DNA of 38,919 nucleotides from Planctomycetota bacterium (GCA_029248265.1 JAQWJQ010000209.1:1-38919), one strand, 5' to 3'. Counted from the first letter of the stretch, positions 24,101 through 31,906 are shown. The notes: generated by a model not told the origin, from the sequence alone. Numbers and translations: made by a program.

Positions 24101-26474
24101 CTCGAGGCTCGACGATGCTGAGAGACTCGATCGCCAGGGTGGACTCACCGCCGGGACGAAGGCCGTCCACCCGCAGTTCCTTGACGTCCAACCACTCCTT
24201 GACCTCGCCGCCCGTCCGTTCCTCAAGGCGTGCCCGCCCGACCGTCAGCGAGACGTCGGGCTGCCCACCGACCGCGCGCAGCCCGAGGTCGAACCTGGCT
24301 TCGAGGGCCCCGTCCTCGAGGAGCGGGTCGACACCCAACAGTTGAACCCACTCTCGAACGGGGTCGAGGTTGACCCCGGTGGCCGAGGTCTCGCCTTGGA
24401 CGCTGAGGAACCCCTCTTCCGAGCTGTCCACCTGAACCGAGGCCGAGAAGTCCCTGGCGACCCGGACCTTGCCGCGGGCCGTGACCGCGAAGGCCTCCGC
24501 CCCTGGCGCCGAGCCCTCGGCGCGGCCGGCCTTCAAGGTGATCGGTCCGAGGGAGACCGGGGCCCCCTCGCTCTGCTCACTGATAAGTTCGAGGCGCTCG
24601 AACTGGAGGTCAAGGTGGGGCAGCCAGACCTTGGGGACCACGAAGGGCGTTGCCGGCGCCTCGGCCTTCGTGACCGGCGGGCCGTCCGCGTCCGCGACGC
24701 GCTCGGGGGCGTCCGCGGCGATGTTGAACCGCAGCCCCAAGCCCTCGATGGAGTCATCGAGGCGCCTGCGAACACGCCCGCGGGCGCCGCTGACCTCCAC
24801 CTCGAACCGGTCCTCGCCGCCGACCGCGACCCTCGCCATGTCAATGGCGGCGAGCTCCTCTCCGGAGTCCCTGACGCGGAGCCCTCGAAGGGCGAACGTG
24901 AGACCGTCCGCGTCGATCTTGTCCACCTCGAACGTGCCATCATCGAAGGCCGGCGCCATTCCCGCGAGGGCGAGGTAAGGGGCCAGCTCATCGGGGACGA
25001 GATGCTCGATCTTGACCTCCCCGCTCCCCTGAAAGCGGGGCCCGACCGAATCGATCGTGCCGTCGACCACGATCCGACCGGCCACCCCGGGGATCTCCGC
25101 CAGGAGACGAACGTCGGACGGTGGCGCCCCCGCCATGGAAGAGATCGGGCCCGCCTCCACGCGGTCGAGGTGAGCGGTGATCCGGTGGCCCAGGCTCATC
25201 GCGCGGTCCGTGAAGGAGAGTCGGCCCTCCTTGACCACGGCGCTCGCCAAGGACCACCTCAGCGGTGTGGGCGTTGCCCCGTCCATGGCCTCGCGCTCGC
25301 CTGCCCCAGCGACCGACGGCGAGGGCGAGCTCGGAGTGGCTGCAGTCTCAGTCCCGGCCGCCGCAGTGCCCGCCGCCGCAGTGCCTGCCGCTGCAGAGGG
25401 CCCGAGCCCGGCAAAGGTGAACGTGCCGTCGGTCTCGAGCACGGCCTCGGCCACGAGGCCGTCCACCAGCACGGAGGCGACCTCCAAGACGCCTCCACCG
25501 AGGCGGTCGACCCGCACCTCCAGCGCCTCGAGGCCCAAGGCCTCGGTGGCGTCGGCGCGCACACTCGCCTGGTCCATGATGACCACCGCCTGAATCCGAG
25601 CGGGGTCCAGCTCGACGGGGGTGGCCTCGAGCCGAAGCCGAGCGCCGGCCTGGAGGCTCTCCGCACGGGCGTCGAGGCCCGCCGCTGACAGGAGCCCGAG
25701 CAGGGGCTTGGCACGCAGGCCGGCGACGGTGAGCTCGAGGGTCAAGTCCGCCCCCTTGGAGGCGATCTTGCCCCCGCCGTTCACCCGCAGGAGGTCGAGG
25801 CACTGGCTGGAGACCATCCTCAGGTCAAGACCGATGAGCTCCCCCTCCACGCCGACGTTGGTGAGCGTCAAGGACGTCCGGCTCGAGACGTCCACTGACG
25901 GGACGGCCTGGAGATCTCGAACACTGAGGCCGAGGTCCTGCACCCTGGCCTCGAGCAGTTCGAAGGGGAGGTCAAAGAGGAGTGGCCCGGACTCCGAGGG
26001 CGGGGCCGCTTCATCAGACCCGCCGGACCCCGCCAGCGGCGCGAAGTTCCAGCCACCCGTGACCCCGCGATCCAGGTGAATGCGCGAGCCCAGGAGCTCG
26101 AGCCGCTCCACCCGGAGTCGACCGTGCAGGAGCGCACCCGCGTCAACGTCCACCGCGAGGGTCGCCGCCGACACCATCGGCGCGGTGCTCTCGGCTTCTT
26201 CAGCCACCTCCGGTCGAGCGCCGAGCTTCGGCCTGAGGGAGAGCCCTCGAAGCTCCAGGCGCCCGTCAAGGAGGTCGAGCTGGACCGAGTCCCAATCGCC
26301 TTGTAGGCCTGCCGCCGCCAGGCCGATCCGGAGGGTCGGCTCCAGTCCGAGGCCGAGCAGGACCCGCCCGAGCAGCACGAACCCGACGAGCCACAGCAGC
26401 CGACGCCGCCACCTCCCGGGGCGGGGGGCACCCTTCTGCGCACCTCCCTCATCGTGATGGGCCGAGGTGGTCAT
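21120..26474 (-). CDS. AsmA/DUF748-like large envelope protein
   Basis: 1784 residues. ATG 26474 overlaps the TGA of the lipoprotein gene (ATGA), which fixes the start. A Gly/Lys/Arg tail is followed by one transmembrane helix at about 23-43, then a very long beta-rich region of AsmA type: ATLAVDVDAGALLHGRLRVERLELLGSRIHLDR, a pattern recurring many times (LGLEALEVRVDRLGGGVLEV, LGEATITLVDG). The C-terminal part has DUF748 features: VRLPLSFDFGSKSSMSTAEFSAKASAAFLRLV, LRAVGSVTDVVGLGGLVGG, AYIDRDLSQPLMKIVKAMAEDPLLELEAAHEFGG, then a charged helix. AsmA-like proteins are thought to form lipid-conducting grooves across the periplasm. An Ala-Gly-Thr linker near 370-385 comes from a DNA tandem repeat. 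It is probably an inner-membrane-anchored, periplasm-spanning protein. Confidence 0.85.
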   Translation of the reverse strand: MTTSAHHDEGGAQKGAPRPGRWRRRLLWLVGFVLLGRVLLGLGLEPTLRIGLAAAGLQGDWDSVQLDLLDGRLELRGLSLRPKLGARPEVAEEAESTAPMVSAATLAVDVDAGALLHGRLRVERLELLGSRIHLDRGVTGGWNFAPLAGSGGSDEAAPPSESGPLLFDLPFELLEARVQDLGLSVRDLQAVPSVDVSSRTSLTLTNVGVEGELIGLDLRMVSSQCLDLLRVNGGGKIASKGADLTLELTVAGLRAKPLLGLLSAAGLDARAESLQAGARLRLEATPVELDPARIQAVVIMDQASVRADATEALGLEALEVRVDRLGGGVLEVASVLVDGLVAEAVLETDGTFTFAGLGPSAAAGTAAAGTAAAGTETAATPSSPSPSVAGAGEREAMDGATPTPLRWSLASAVVKEGRLSFTDRAMSLGHRITAHLDRVEAGPISSMAGAPPSDVRLLAEIPGVAGRIVVDGTIDSVGPRFQGSGEVKIEHLVPDELAPYLALAGMAPAFDDGTFEVDKIDADGLTFALRGLRVRDSGEELAAIDMARVAVGGEDRFEVEVSGARGRVRRRLDDSIEGLGLRFNIAADAPERVADADGPPVTKAEAPATPFVVPKVWLPHLDLQFERLELISEQSEGAPVSLGPITLKAGRAEGSAPGAEAFAVTARGKVRVARDFSASVQVDSSEEGFLSVQGETSATGVNLDPVREWVQLLGVDPLLEDGALEARFDLGLRAVGGQPDVSLTVGRARLEERTGGEVKEWLDVKELRVDGLRPGGESTLAIESLSIVEPRVRLERDAAGAWSALGMRALAPKAGSDAPAKSGAKGDQGARPSARSGWLTLGDAGLGEATITLVDGADAGAPPLVLGTSLSLKGFAPGVGAPLAAVSAQLVLEGAEWDVTGSVQPDPAAAALDVAVTMEHLNGGALARLLPSRVGLRMTDGVARARVRGARSQPEDGGTALAVEVEDLDLRERGAEQPVLGASLLRLTAPRIDLGAGVVDVDDVTVEALALDLVRLANGGVRVAGVELHPAPADEAESEAPEPSPRRRLRSVRHGALDLGLDAISLSTEGADGAPFVGTSRIKLKDSVEFDAEDFLDDAPPIELEITGRAAPGEMRFTADLSATPFEPEPEIDGRIQIDGIDGAFFHSILPAQQTAEGEAVFSQGSFAGEVESQFRWRRNGPLDFDLRSGFGLGLELNDLALRHTAEGPVVLGLDRLSLDASTIAPRAGRYQFRRVEIEKPRAVMRRVDGGLEVAGLLVLPDQAEAPEALEAPEGATVDLAVAGEEGAARAVPAARHEAVVTVDDLLLRDLDVLFEDQTVSPVLSVPLVALDAEVRGLSSRMLREPRPVRFSLSLGGGNVSLPVRLKRTSLIRGVAEGVAGAVSSREAEAVTYEERPLFRELVTSGQLAFYPSTSGWLQASLLGFELTAFRGLAIAAGIEIGDGVLDLNSRSRLSGTRGGHVDSTISLSHLSLSEPDGGPISRFLKLPAPLDSVIYVLKNEQGEVRLPLSFDFGSKSSMSTAEFSAKASAAFLRLVTEALAAAPLRAVGSVTDVVGLGGLVGGRDRTPKFAGMEAHLHFEVGSAYIDRDLSQPLMKIVKAMAEDPLLELEAAHEFGGEDIERARALANPDSDVAVKLLGSLRRERDVLLRRRGELAAAARSHLQLGRDRAFDETRLSLVQVSRDLGELEVRVDQLAELLGRSAAGRVERRLKRVALDIAQSRMDALMRALIRAGVDQRRVNLKRPRYEEPGAEGQVRLSRIRLQTRAGTPPKGFFSRVLGIFSF
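25351..25395. repeat. Three 15-base tandem repeats inside the AsmA-like gene
   Basis: Three adjoining units (25351-25365, 25366-25380, 25381-25395) of the form GT(C/G)CC(C/T)G(C)CGC(C/T)GCA, differing by a few bases, encode three Ala-Ala-Ala-Gly-Thr units on the minus strand. The repeat is in frame and lengthens a disordered linker. It is a likely site of copy-number change between strains. Confidence 0.85.
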
Positions 26475-28012
26475 CGCGGCGCCCCCCCCGAGCCGGCCGC
26501 GGGCTCCGGGCCTGCGCTGCCGGGTGACGGGTCCGCCGCCGCCTCCTGGCCTTGCGCCGCGAGGTTGGCCGCAGCCCACTGGCGCAGGGCGTTCCGGCGC
26601 TCGCTCCCGGTGCCCAGCGGGTCATACCCCGGCACCACGACCGACAGGGACGCCAGCCAATCCGTGGCGCGCACCCGCGCTGCGGAGCTCGACGACTCGA
26701 GCGCGATCTTGTTGTCCTCGATCAAGCGAGACCGGAACATCGCGATGGAGGAGCTCCCGACGATGGCGTCCTCGACCACCCCGAGCTGCCGCCCGGCGTC
26801 CCCCGTGTACAGCAGGAGCAACGCCACGTATTCCTCACCCAGCGTGTTGGCCTCAGCACCCTGCAGGAGCTCGATCAGCACCTCACGCTCGAGCCGCCAG
26901 GCCAGGTCCTCCTTGTCACTGGCGAGGGCGCGCAACACGTCACGGTCCGCGGAGAGCCCCGCCGCGAAGCGCGCCAGCACGTCTTCCTCGGCGAGGAGCG
27001 CGAAGTCGACGGTGAGGTCGGACTTGCTACTGCTCGCGAGGTCAAGGAGCGCTGCCCGCCGAGTCGCCGGGCTGGAGAGGGCGTCGATGCTCTCTTGGAA
27101 TCGGATCAACTCCCGCTCCCGGAGCCGGAGACGCTGCCGCCTGGACGAGCCCTCGAGGGCGGCGTCACGCACCTCGGCGCTGACCTTGAGGAGCTCGGCA
27201 TCGAGGCCGGGTGTGTTCACAGCGACCCGGCGCGCCTCAAGGACCATCAGGACCCGCACGTCCACCTCGAGATCGAAGCTCGGCTCGGTGGAGACCACGA
27301 GCGGGTCCCCGTCCAACGCCAGCGGCGTGTCGAGGACCAGCACCTCCTCCTGCTGGACCTGGGACAGCTTGAGCTCCCCGCTCCCGCTGTCGGCCTGGAT
27401 GGACTCGATCACGTCCCGCATGGACAGCGCCACGGAGAGGCCCTCTGCCGAGGCCCCTTCCAGCCAGAGCTCGACCCCGAACTGGCGGTCCACGAGCGCC
27501 GACTGGTCGAAGTTCATCCCTTGGGCAAAGACCGCGCTGAGGCGTGTCGCCACCCCAGGCATGGAGAGCCCTTCGAACCGTGCCATGCGCACGCCCTCAT
27601 CCAGGGGGAGCCCCGCCAACCCGTCGGCCACCTGAGCGCCGTCGCTACGCCCCAGGAGCCGCGCCCCTTGGAGCACCTTCGGGTGCGCGCCGATGGGCTG
27701 CGGCCCGTCACTCCCCAGGATCAGCCTGACGTGCTGGGACAGCGGCTCGGCGGTCTCCGGGGTCGGCGCGCTGACCAGCCAGAGCTCCATGGAGATCTGC
27801 ACGGCGTCCCCCTTTCGGAGACCCAGGGTCAACGCAGCCTGCTCCCCCATCGAGCCTCCGATCGGGTCGCCCCCGTAGTACGAGACGATCGAGATCAGCT
27901 CCGGCGAACGCAGGGGTTCGCCGGGGGTCGCGCAGCTTGCTCCTAGAGCAGCCGTGGCGGCGAGGAGCCAAACACCGGGAGGGGCGGGCGAGAGAGGCGA
28001 GGGACCGGACAT
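26471..28012 (-). CDS. Putative lipoprotein of unknown function, coupled to the AsmA-like gene
   Basis: 513 residues from ATG 28012; the frame is open upstream to 28084 without protein-like character. The N-terminus has a hydrophobic run VWLLAATAALGASC with Cys27, a somewhat weak lipobox (G-A-S-C). The first ~270 residues are beta-rich and alternating (ELISIVSYYGGDPIGGSMGEQAALTLGL, VQISMELWLVSAPTP), the rest is helical (SRRQRLRLRERELIRFQESIDAL, then repeats around AEEDVLARFAAGLSADRDVLRALASDKEDLAWRLEREV). I recognise no family. It lies 47 bases after the NUDIX/MBL gene and overlaps the AsmA-like gene by four bases, so it is probably an outer-membrane or periplasmic partner of that protein. Function is unknown. 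Confidence 0.72.
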   Translation of the reverse strand: MSGPSPLSPAPPGVWLLAATAALGASCATPGEPLRSPELISIVSYYGGDPIGGSMGEQAALTLGLRKGDAVQISMELWLVSAPTPETAEPLSQHVRLILGSDGPQPIGAHPKVLQGARLLGRSDGAQVADGLAGLPLDEGVRMARFEGLSMPGVATRLSAVFAQGMNFDQSALVDRQFGVELWLEGASAEGLSVALSMRDVIESIQADSGSGELKLSQVQQEEVLVLDTPLALDGDPLVVSTEPSFDLEVDVRVLMVLEARRVAVNTPGLDAELLKVSAEVRDAALEGSSRRQRLRLRERELIRFQESIDALSSPATRRAALLDLASSSKSDLTVDFALLAEEDVLARFAAGLSADRDVLRALASDKEDLAWRLEREVLIELLQGAEANTLGEEYVALLLLYTGDAGRQLGVVEDAIVGSSSIAMFRSRLIEDNKIALESSSSAARVRATDWLASLSVVVPGYDPLGTGSERRNALRQWAAANLAAQGQEAAADPSPGSAGPEPAAGSGGAPR

Positions 28013-28059
28013 GTTGGGACGCCGAAGATATCTTGGGTCAGCGTCAATCGCAGTCGAAG

Positions 28060-29550
28060 TCAGCGCTTCTCGGACGCCTGCCACACACCGGTCGCAACTT
28101 CCTTCGCGCTCCCCTCTTCAGCCAGTTTCTCGAGGCCTGCCCGGAGTGAGCGGGCCGCCACCGGGTACAGCTCCTCGGCCACGTCCGCGTACACCCGCGC
28201 CACGAGGTCCGACTCAGAGGCGGGCGCCTCACTCAGCGCGCGAACCAGCGACTGTTCCCTGCGGGCACGATGTTCCAGGTAGCGCTCGAACAGCGCCGGG
28301 CCATTGCTGGCCACGGGCCCGTGCGCAGGGTGCAAGACCTCGCCGGGTGCCATGAGGTCTCGAAGCCGCTCCAAGCTGGCGAGGTAGGTCGCCAGGTGCC
28401 CGTCAGGCGGGTCGATCACAATCGTCGACACGGTGGAGACGAGGTCGCCCGCGAGCACCGCTCCGTAGCGCGACTCACGGAAGACGAGATGCCCTGGGGC
28501 GTGCCCCGGGGTATGCAGGGCCGTCAGGACCCACCCGGGTTCGCCGTCCGGGGTGTCCCCGAGGGGGAGCTCGACGCCGTCCGCGAGCGCCCGAGTGTTC
28601 TTCACCGTGAGCGTCAGGCGCGAGAGCGTCTCCCCGTGGGCGAGGACCGGGACATCGTATCGGCGAGCGGTGGCCTCGACGGCGCCCACATGGTCCGGGT
28701 GGTGGTGGGTCACCAGGACCCCCACCAGCTCCGCGCCGGCCGCACAGCGCTCGTCGATCAGGTCGAACAACCGCTGCTGCTCCGCCGGATCCGTCGGCGC
28801 CGGGTCCACAACGAAGATCCGCTGCTCCCCCACCAGATAGGCGTTGGTCGTCGTCGCCGGCGGGAGCGTACGCGTCGCGAGGGGCGCCATCAGGATGCCC
28901 GGGACGTTGCGGATGGAATGCAGGCGACCGGCCTCCAGCTCGCGGCTTCGCTCCCCCATGACGTCAAGGAAGCCCTCGAGCCCAAGCTCGGCGAGCTGCT
29001 CGAGCATGTAGAGCACAGGCGGCGCCACGAGCCGCTCGCCGCGGCGCCATGACGCCAGGAGCTCGTCAGGGCGGTAGAACGCGCCGTCCACCAGCTCGCC
29101 CTCCACGATCACGGGCTCGAAGCCAGGGGGCGCTTCCAGGTGAAGGAAGCGGGTCCGGTAGAGGACGGGGGCAAACGGTGGGGTCGTGAGCCTCGCGAAG
29201 GGTCGCGCCACGTCCAACACCCCTGGCGCCTCGTCCAGGATCGCACGCACGCGGCCCCCGGCCCCCTGGTCTGCCCTATCGAGGAGACCGTCCCGCTCCG
29301 CGAGCGCCGCCTCCAGACCCGCAGGGGCCAGGCCCACCTCCTCGACGAGCTCGCGCAGCGCGCACCGACGGTGCGCGTCATCGTGGTCCTCGTCGCCGTC
29401 GTGATCGCAGGGGTCCACGACCCCCCCCGGAAACGCCCAATATCCACCGAAGAAGCGGAGCTTGGGCGAGCGGCGAACCACGAGGACCTCCGGATCAGCC
29501 TGGGGCCCTCGGGTCACGAGGACGGCGGTGGCGATTCGAGTCCGTTTCAT
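28060..29550 (-). CDS. NUDIX hydrolase / metallo-beta-lactamase fusion (LACTB2-like)
   Basis: 496 residues from ATG 29550, no signal peptide, so cytoplasmic. Residues 1-200 are a NUDIX domain: FFGGYWAFPGGVV and the box end RELVEEVGL (66-74), separated by an acidic/His-rich stretch instead of the compact box. Residues about 210-420 are a metallo-beta-lactamase fold with THHHPDHVG (metal ligands 282-287), His350 in LHTPGH, Asp369 in LAGDLVSTVST and His410 in HPAHGP, all expected ligands. The tail (about 430-496) resembles the winged helix of LACTB2-type enzymes. LACTB2 relatives cut RNA or hydrolyse thioesters; NUDIX enzymes split nucleoside diphosphate-linked compounds such as CoA. Both activities in one chain suggest nucleotide or CoA-ester housekeeping. 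It heads the operon with the lipoprotein and AsmA-like genes. Confidence 0.88.
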   Translation of the reverse strand: MKRTRIATAVLVTRGPQADPEVLVVRRSPKLRFFGGYWAFPGGVVDPCDHDGDEDHDDAHRRCALRELVEEVGLAPAGLEAALAERDGLLDRADQGAGGRVRAILDEAPGVLDVARPFARLTTPPFAPVLYRTRFLHLEAPPGFEPVIVEGELVDGAFYRPDELLASWRRGERLVAPPVLYMLEQLAELGLEGFLDVMGERSRELEAGRLHSIRNVPGILMAPLATRTLPPATTTNAYLVGEQRIFVVDPAPTDPAEQQRLFDLIDERCAAGAELVGVLVTHHHPDHVGAVEATARRYDVPVLAHGETLSRLTLTVKNTRALADGVELPLGDTPDGEPGWVLTALHTPGHAPGHLVFRESRYGAVLAGDLVSTVSTIVIDPPDGHLATYLASLERLRDLMAPGEVLHPAHGPVASNGPALFERYLEHRARREQSLVRALSEAPASESDLVARVYADVAEELYPVAARSLRAGLEKLAEEGSAKEVATGVWQASEKR

Positions 29551-29559
29551 GGGCCGAGA

Positions 29560-29569
29560 AGTCTACGAT
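29560..29569. promoter_or_regulatory. Overlapping divergent -10-like elements
   Basis: The two start codons are only 27 bases apart. Within this gap, TAGACT on the minus strand (29565-29560) lies 9 bases before ATG 29550, and TACGAT on the plus strand (29564-29569) lies 8 bases before ATG 29578. Neither gene has a Shine-Dalgarno. If real, both transcripts would begin at or next to the start codon and the two promoters would compete. Confidence 0.35.
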
Positions 29570-29577
29570 CAGCCGCC

Positions 29578-30771
29578 ATGCGCCGCGCCGTCCCAAGCCG
29601 ATCTGCGCTCCGCTCTCCCCGGAGCGGCGCCGTCCTGCGCAGGGTCCTGCTCGTCCTCACGGGGTTGATCGTGATCTTCGAGACCGTCCCGCGGTGGGTC
29701 TCGATCCCCGGGCTCACGCAGATGGAGCTGAAGCCCCCCTACCTGGAGAGTTCAGCGCAGCGCGCGTTCGCGCCGCACCCCTACCTTCTCTACGCGCCAA
29801 AGCCGAACTACGGACGCGCGGTCGACCCGGAGGGTCCAGGCGCCCGGAGCTTTCAGCACGGCCCCCTCGGCTTCCGCGCCCCGGAGCTCGCGCTCCCCAA
29901 ACCAGAGGGCGTCCAGCGCATCGCCTGCGTCGGCGGCTCAAGCACTTACGGCACGGGGCCCTCCTCCGATCAGGCCACCTGGCCGGCCCGCCTCGGCGCG
30001 ACCCTGGCGTCTGACGGGTTGGAAGAGACGGTGGAGGTCCTCAACGCCGGCGTCCCTGCGTGGACGAGCTTCGAGTGCCTCACCAGCCTCGCCTTCCGCG
30101 TCCTCCCCATGGCGCCCGACGTGGTGCTCTTCTACCTCTCCACCAACGACGCGGAGAGCGCGCTGTGGCCCGACCCTGTCGCGGACAACCGGCACTACCG
30201 GCGGGTATGGCCCACCTTCCGCCCCTCCCCGCTGGAGCCCAGCCTGGAGCGCAGCGTCCTCTATCTCGCGTGGCGGCGGTACTTCACGGACTACCTCGAG
30301 CAACGGGCGGACCTCGGCTTCCAATCCAAGCGCCTCCCAGCGGGGCCTGCTGGCGAGCGCCTCGCCGGATACAAGGCGCCTGAGGTGGACGGGTTGCTCC
30401 CTGAGCAAGGCTTCGAGAACTTCCGGCGCAACCTCGTCTCCATGGTCGCCATCACCCGCGCCCACGGGGCTCGCCCGGTGCTCCTGACCCAGGCCCTCTG
30501 GTCCGAGGACCCGAACTCGGACCAGCTGCTCGACGGCGCGCTCCGGCTGCGCGCCCATGACCGCATGACCGAGGTCGTCCGGGAGGTCGCCGCGACCACG
30601 GAGGCTCCCCTGATCGAGGCCGCCGAGCACCTCGAAGCAGCCGCCAGGGCCCAGATGGACGCGACGGGGAGCCAACAGGTCTTCTCTGCCAACGTCCACC
30701 TGACCGATGAGGGCGCGGAGCGCCTGGCCTCCTTCCTCGGCCGCGAGCTGCAGCGCCTCGGTCTCCTCTGA
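29578..30771 (+). CDS. SGNH/GDSL-like hydrolase with membrane anchor
   Basis: 397 residues from ATG 29578; the open frame upstream is antisense to the NUDIX gene. An Arg-rich start and a helix near 20-37 (AVLRRVLLVLTGLIVIFETV) give a signal anchor. SGNH blocks are visible: block I VGGSSTYG (nucleophile Ser121 expected), block II NAGVPAW (Gly158), block III LSTNDAE (Asn190), and block V NVHLTDEG (His374). In block V the family normally has Asp three residues before His; here that position is Ala371, so the triad acid is missing or supplied elsewhere. SGNH enzymes are esterases or acyl/acetyl-transferring enzymes acting on polysaccharides or lipids. With a GT4 glycosyltransferase just downstream, a role in surface glycan modification is plausible. 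It could also be an inactive relative. Confidence 0.85.
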   Translation: MRRAVPSRSALRSPRSGAVLRRVLLVLTGLIVIFETVPRWVSIPGLTQMELKPPYLESSAQRAFAPHPYLLYAPKPNYGRAVDPEGPGARSFQHGPLGFRAPELALPKPEGVQRIACVGGSSTYGTGPSSDQATWPARLGATLASDGLEETVEVLNAGVPAWTSFECLTSLAFRVLPMAPDVVLFYLSTNDAESALWPDPVADNRHYRRVWPTFRPSPLEPSLERSVLYLAWRRYFTDYLEQRADLGFQSKRLPAGPAGERLAGYKAPEVDGLLPEQGFENFRRNLVSMVAITRAHGARPVLLTQALWSEDPNSDQLLDGALRLRAHDRMTEVVREVAATTEAPLIEAAEHLEAAARAQMDATGSQQVFSANVHLTDEGAERLASFLGRELQRLGLL

Positions 30772-30777
30772 GCTCCT

Positions 30778-30799
30778 CTCGATTCAGGGGTGAATCGAG
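30778..30799 (+). terminator. CTCGATTCA-GGGG-TGAATCGAG hairpin
   Basis: A perfect 9-bp stem with a 4-base loop begins six bases after the SGNH gene stop and ends 24 bases before the GT4 start. There is no T-tract. It may terminate or dampen transcription between the two genes, or protect the 3' end of the first message. Confidence 0.5.
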
Positions 30800-30823
30800 G
30801 GCGCGTCCGTGCCACATGAGCCC

Positions 30824-31906
30824 ATGAACGAGGCCCTCGCCAGCGTCCGCGTCCTGCACCTGCTCCCCCATCAAGGGGTCGGGGGCCTGCAGCGCTCCGT
30901 CATCGACCTCGTCCGGCACGAGCGCATGGACGGCGCGACGGACGAGATCGTCCTCACAGAACGGGCCCTCGACATGGACGGGGACTTCATGGCCCCCGCC
31001 ACACCCGTCCACTTCCTGGGCCTCGTGGGAGAGCGCCTCGCGACGCGGGCGACCCGGCTCGCCGACCTCGCGGCGTCCCGCGGCGCGAGGGTGATCCACG
31101 CGTACACCACGGCCGACCTGCTCCTCGCCGCCGCGGCCTGCAAGGGCCGGCAGCGCCCCCGTCTCGTCGCGACGCTCTTCGAGCGGCCCTCGGCCGCTGG
31201 CTTCCTGGGCCGCCGCCGATTGCGCCGGGCCCTTGAAACCGCGCACGAGGTCTTCGTGCCCAACCCCGCGCTCCGGGCGGATTGGCAGGCCGCCGGGCGC
31301 GAGCCTGAGACCCGCCTCGCCGCGGTGGACATCCAGCGCTTCCACCCCCAGCCAGGGGATAGCACGTGGAGGAACGTCCGTCTCGAGGACCCGACCGCTC
31401 TGCTCGTCGGATGCATGATGCGCGCCACCGAGGACAAGAGCCCTGAGGTCCTGATCGAGGCGGTGGGCCGCCGGCACGCCGCGGGGCGCCCCACGGCCCT
31501 GCTGCTGGTGGGAGACGGGCCCAGATTCGATGAACTCAAGGCTCGCTCAAGGGAGTCCACGACCCTCCACGTGCGAAGGCGCGTGCTGGACGCGCCCGGC
31601 TTCTACGGGCGAATCGACGTCTTCGCGCTCCAGTGCCAGGACGAACTCATCCCGATGAGTCTCGTGGAGGCGCTCGCCTGCGGTCGTCCAGCGGTCGTGG
31701 CTGACTCCGGCGCCGTGGCCGAGTTGGTGGGTCCGGACGCAGCGACCTTCGTCCCCCACGGAGAGGTCGACGCCGTCATCGCCGCCCTCGACGCCCTCGA
31801 GAGTCGTACCGAGCGTCAGGAGCGGGGCTTCGCCGCCCGACAGCGCGCCGTGGAGCGGCACGCTCTCGGCAGGCTTCGGGCAGAGCTCGGCCCAAGCTAC
31901 TCCTGA
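30824..31906 (+). CDS. GT4-family glycosyltransferase
   Basis: 360 residues from ATG 30824; a GTG at 30809 in the same frame would add five residues. It has the GT-B two-domain plan of GT4: N-terminal VRVLHLLPHQGVGGLQRSVIDLV with the acceptor-side Gly-rich loop, AARGARVIHAYTT-type strand (here SRGARVIHAYTTADLL), FVPNPALRADW linker, VGCMMRATEDKSPEVLIEAV, ALLLVGDGPRFDEL, and the donor-binding E-x7-E motif ELIPMSLVE (Glu274 and Glu282) followed by ALACGRPAVVADSGAVAELV. GT4 enzymes retain the anomeric configuration and use NDP-sugars in the cytoplasm. No signal peptide or membrane helix is seen. The sugar and acceptor are unknown; extracellular polysaccharide or glycolipid synthesis is the usual setting. 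It follows the SGNH-like gene across a hairpin. Confidence 0.88.
   Translation: MNEALASVRVLHLLPHQGVGGLQRSVIDLVRHERMDGATDEIVLTERALDMDGDFMAPATPVHFLGLVGERLATRATRLADLAASRGARVIHAYTTADLLLAAAACKGRQRPRLVATLFERPSAAGFLGRRRLRRALETAHEVFVPNPALRADWQAAGREPETRLAAVDIQRFHPQPGDSTWRNVRLEDPTALLVGCMMRATEDKSPEVLIEAVGRRHAAGRPTALLLVGDGPRFDELKARSRESTTLHVRRRVLDAPGFYGRIDVFALQCQDELIPMSLVEALACGRPAVVADSGAVAELVGPDAATFVPHGEVDAVIAALDALESRTERQERGFAARQRAVERHALGRLRAELGPSYS

Noticed and set aside
21435-25688. Plus-strand open frames of 517, 425 and 565 codons
   Set aside because: They are antisense to the AsmA-like gene; composition is Arg/Gly/Asp-rich and no signal or family motif is present.
26552-27946. 464-codon plus-strand open frame
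   Set aside because: It is antisense to the lipoprotein gene that has a signal peptide and overlaps its neighbour in ATGA. The opposite frame has no motif.
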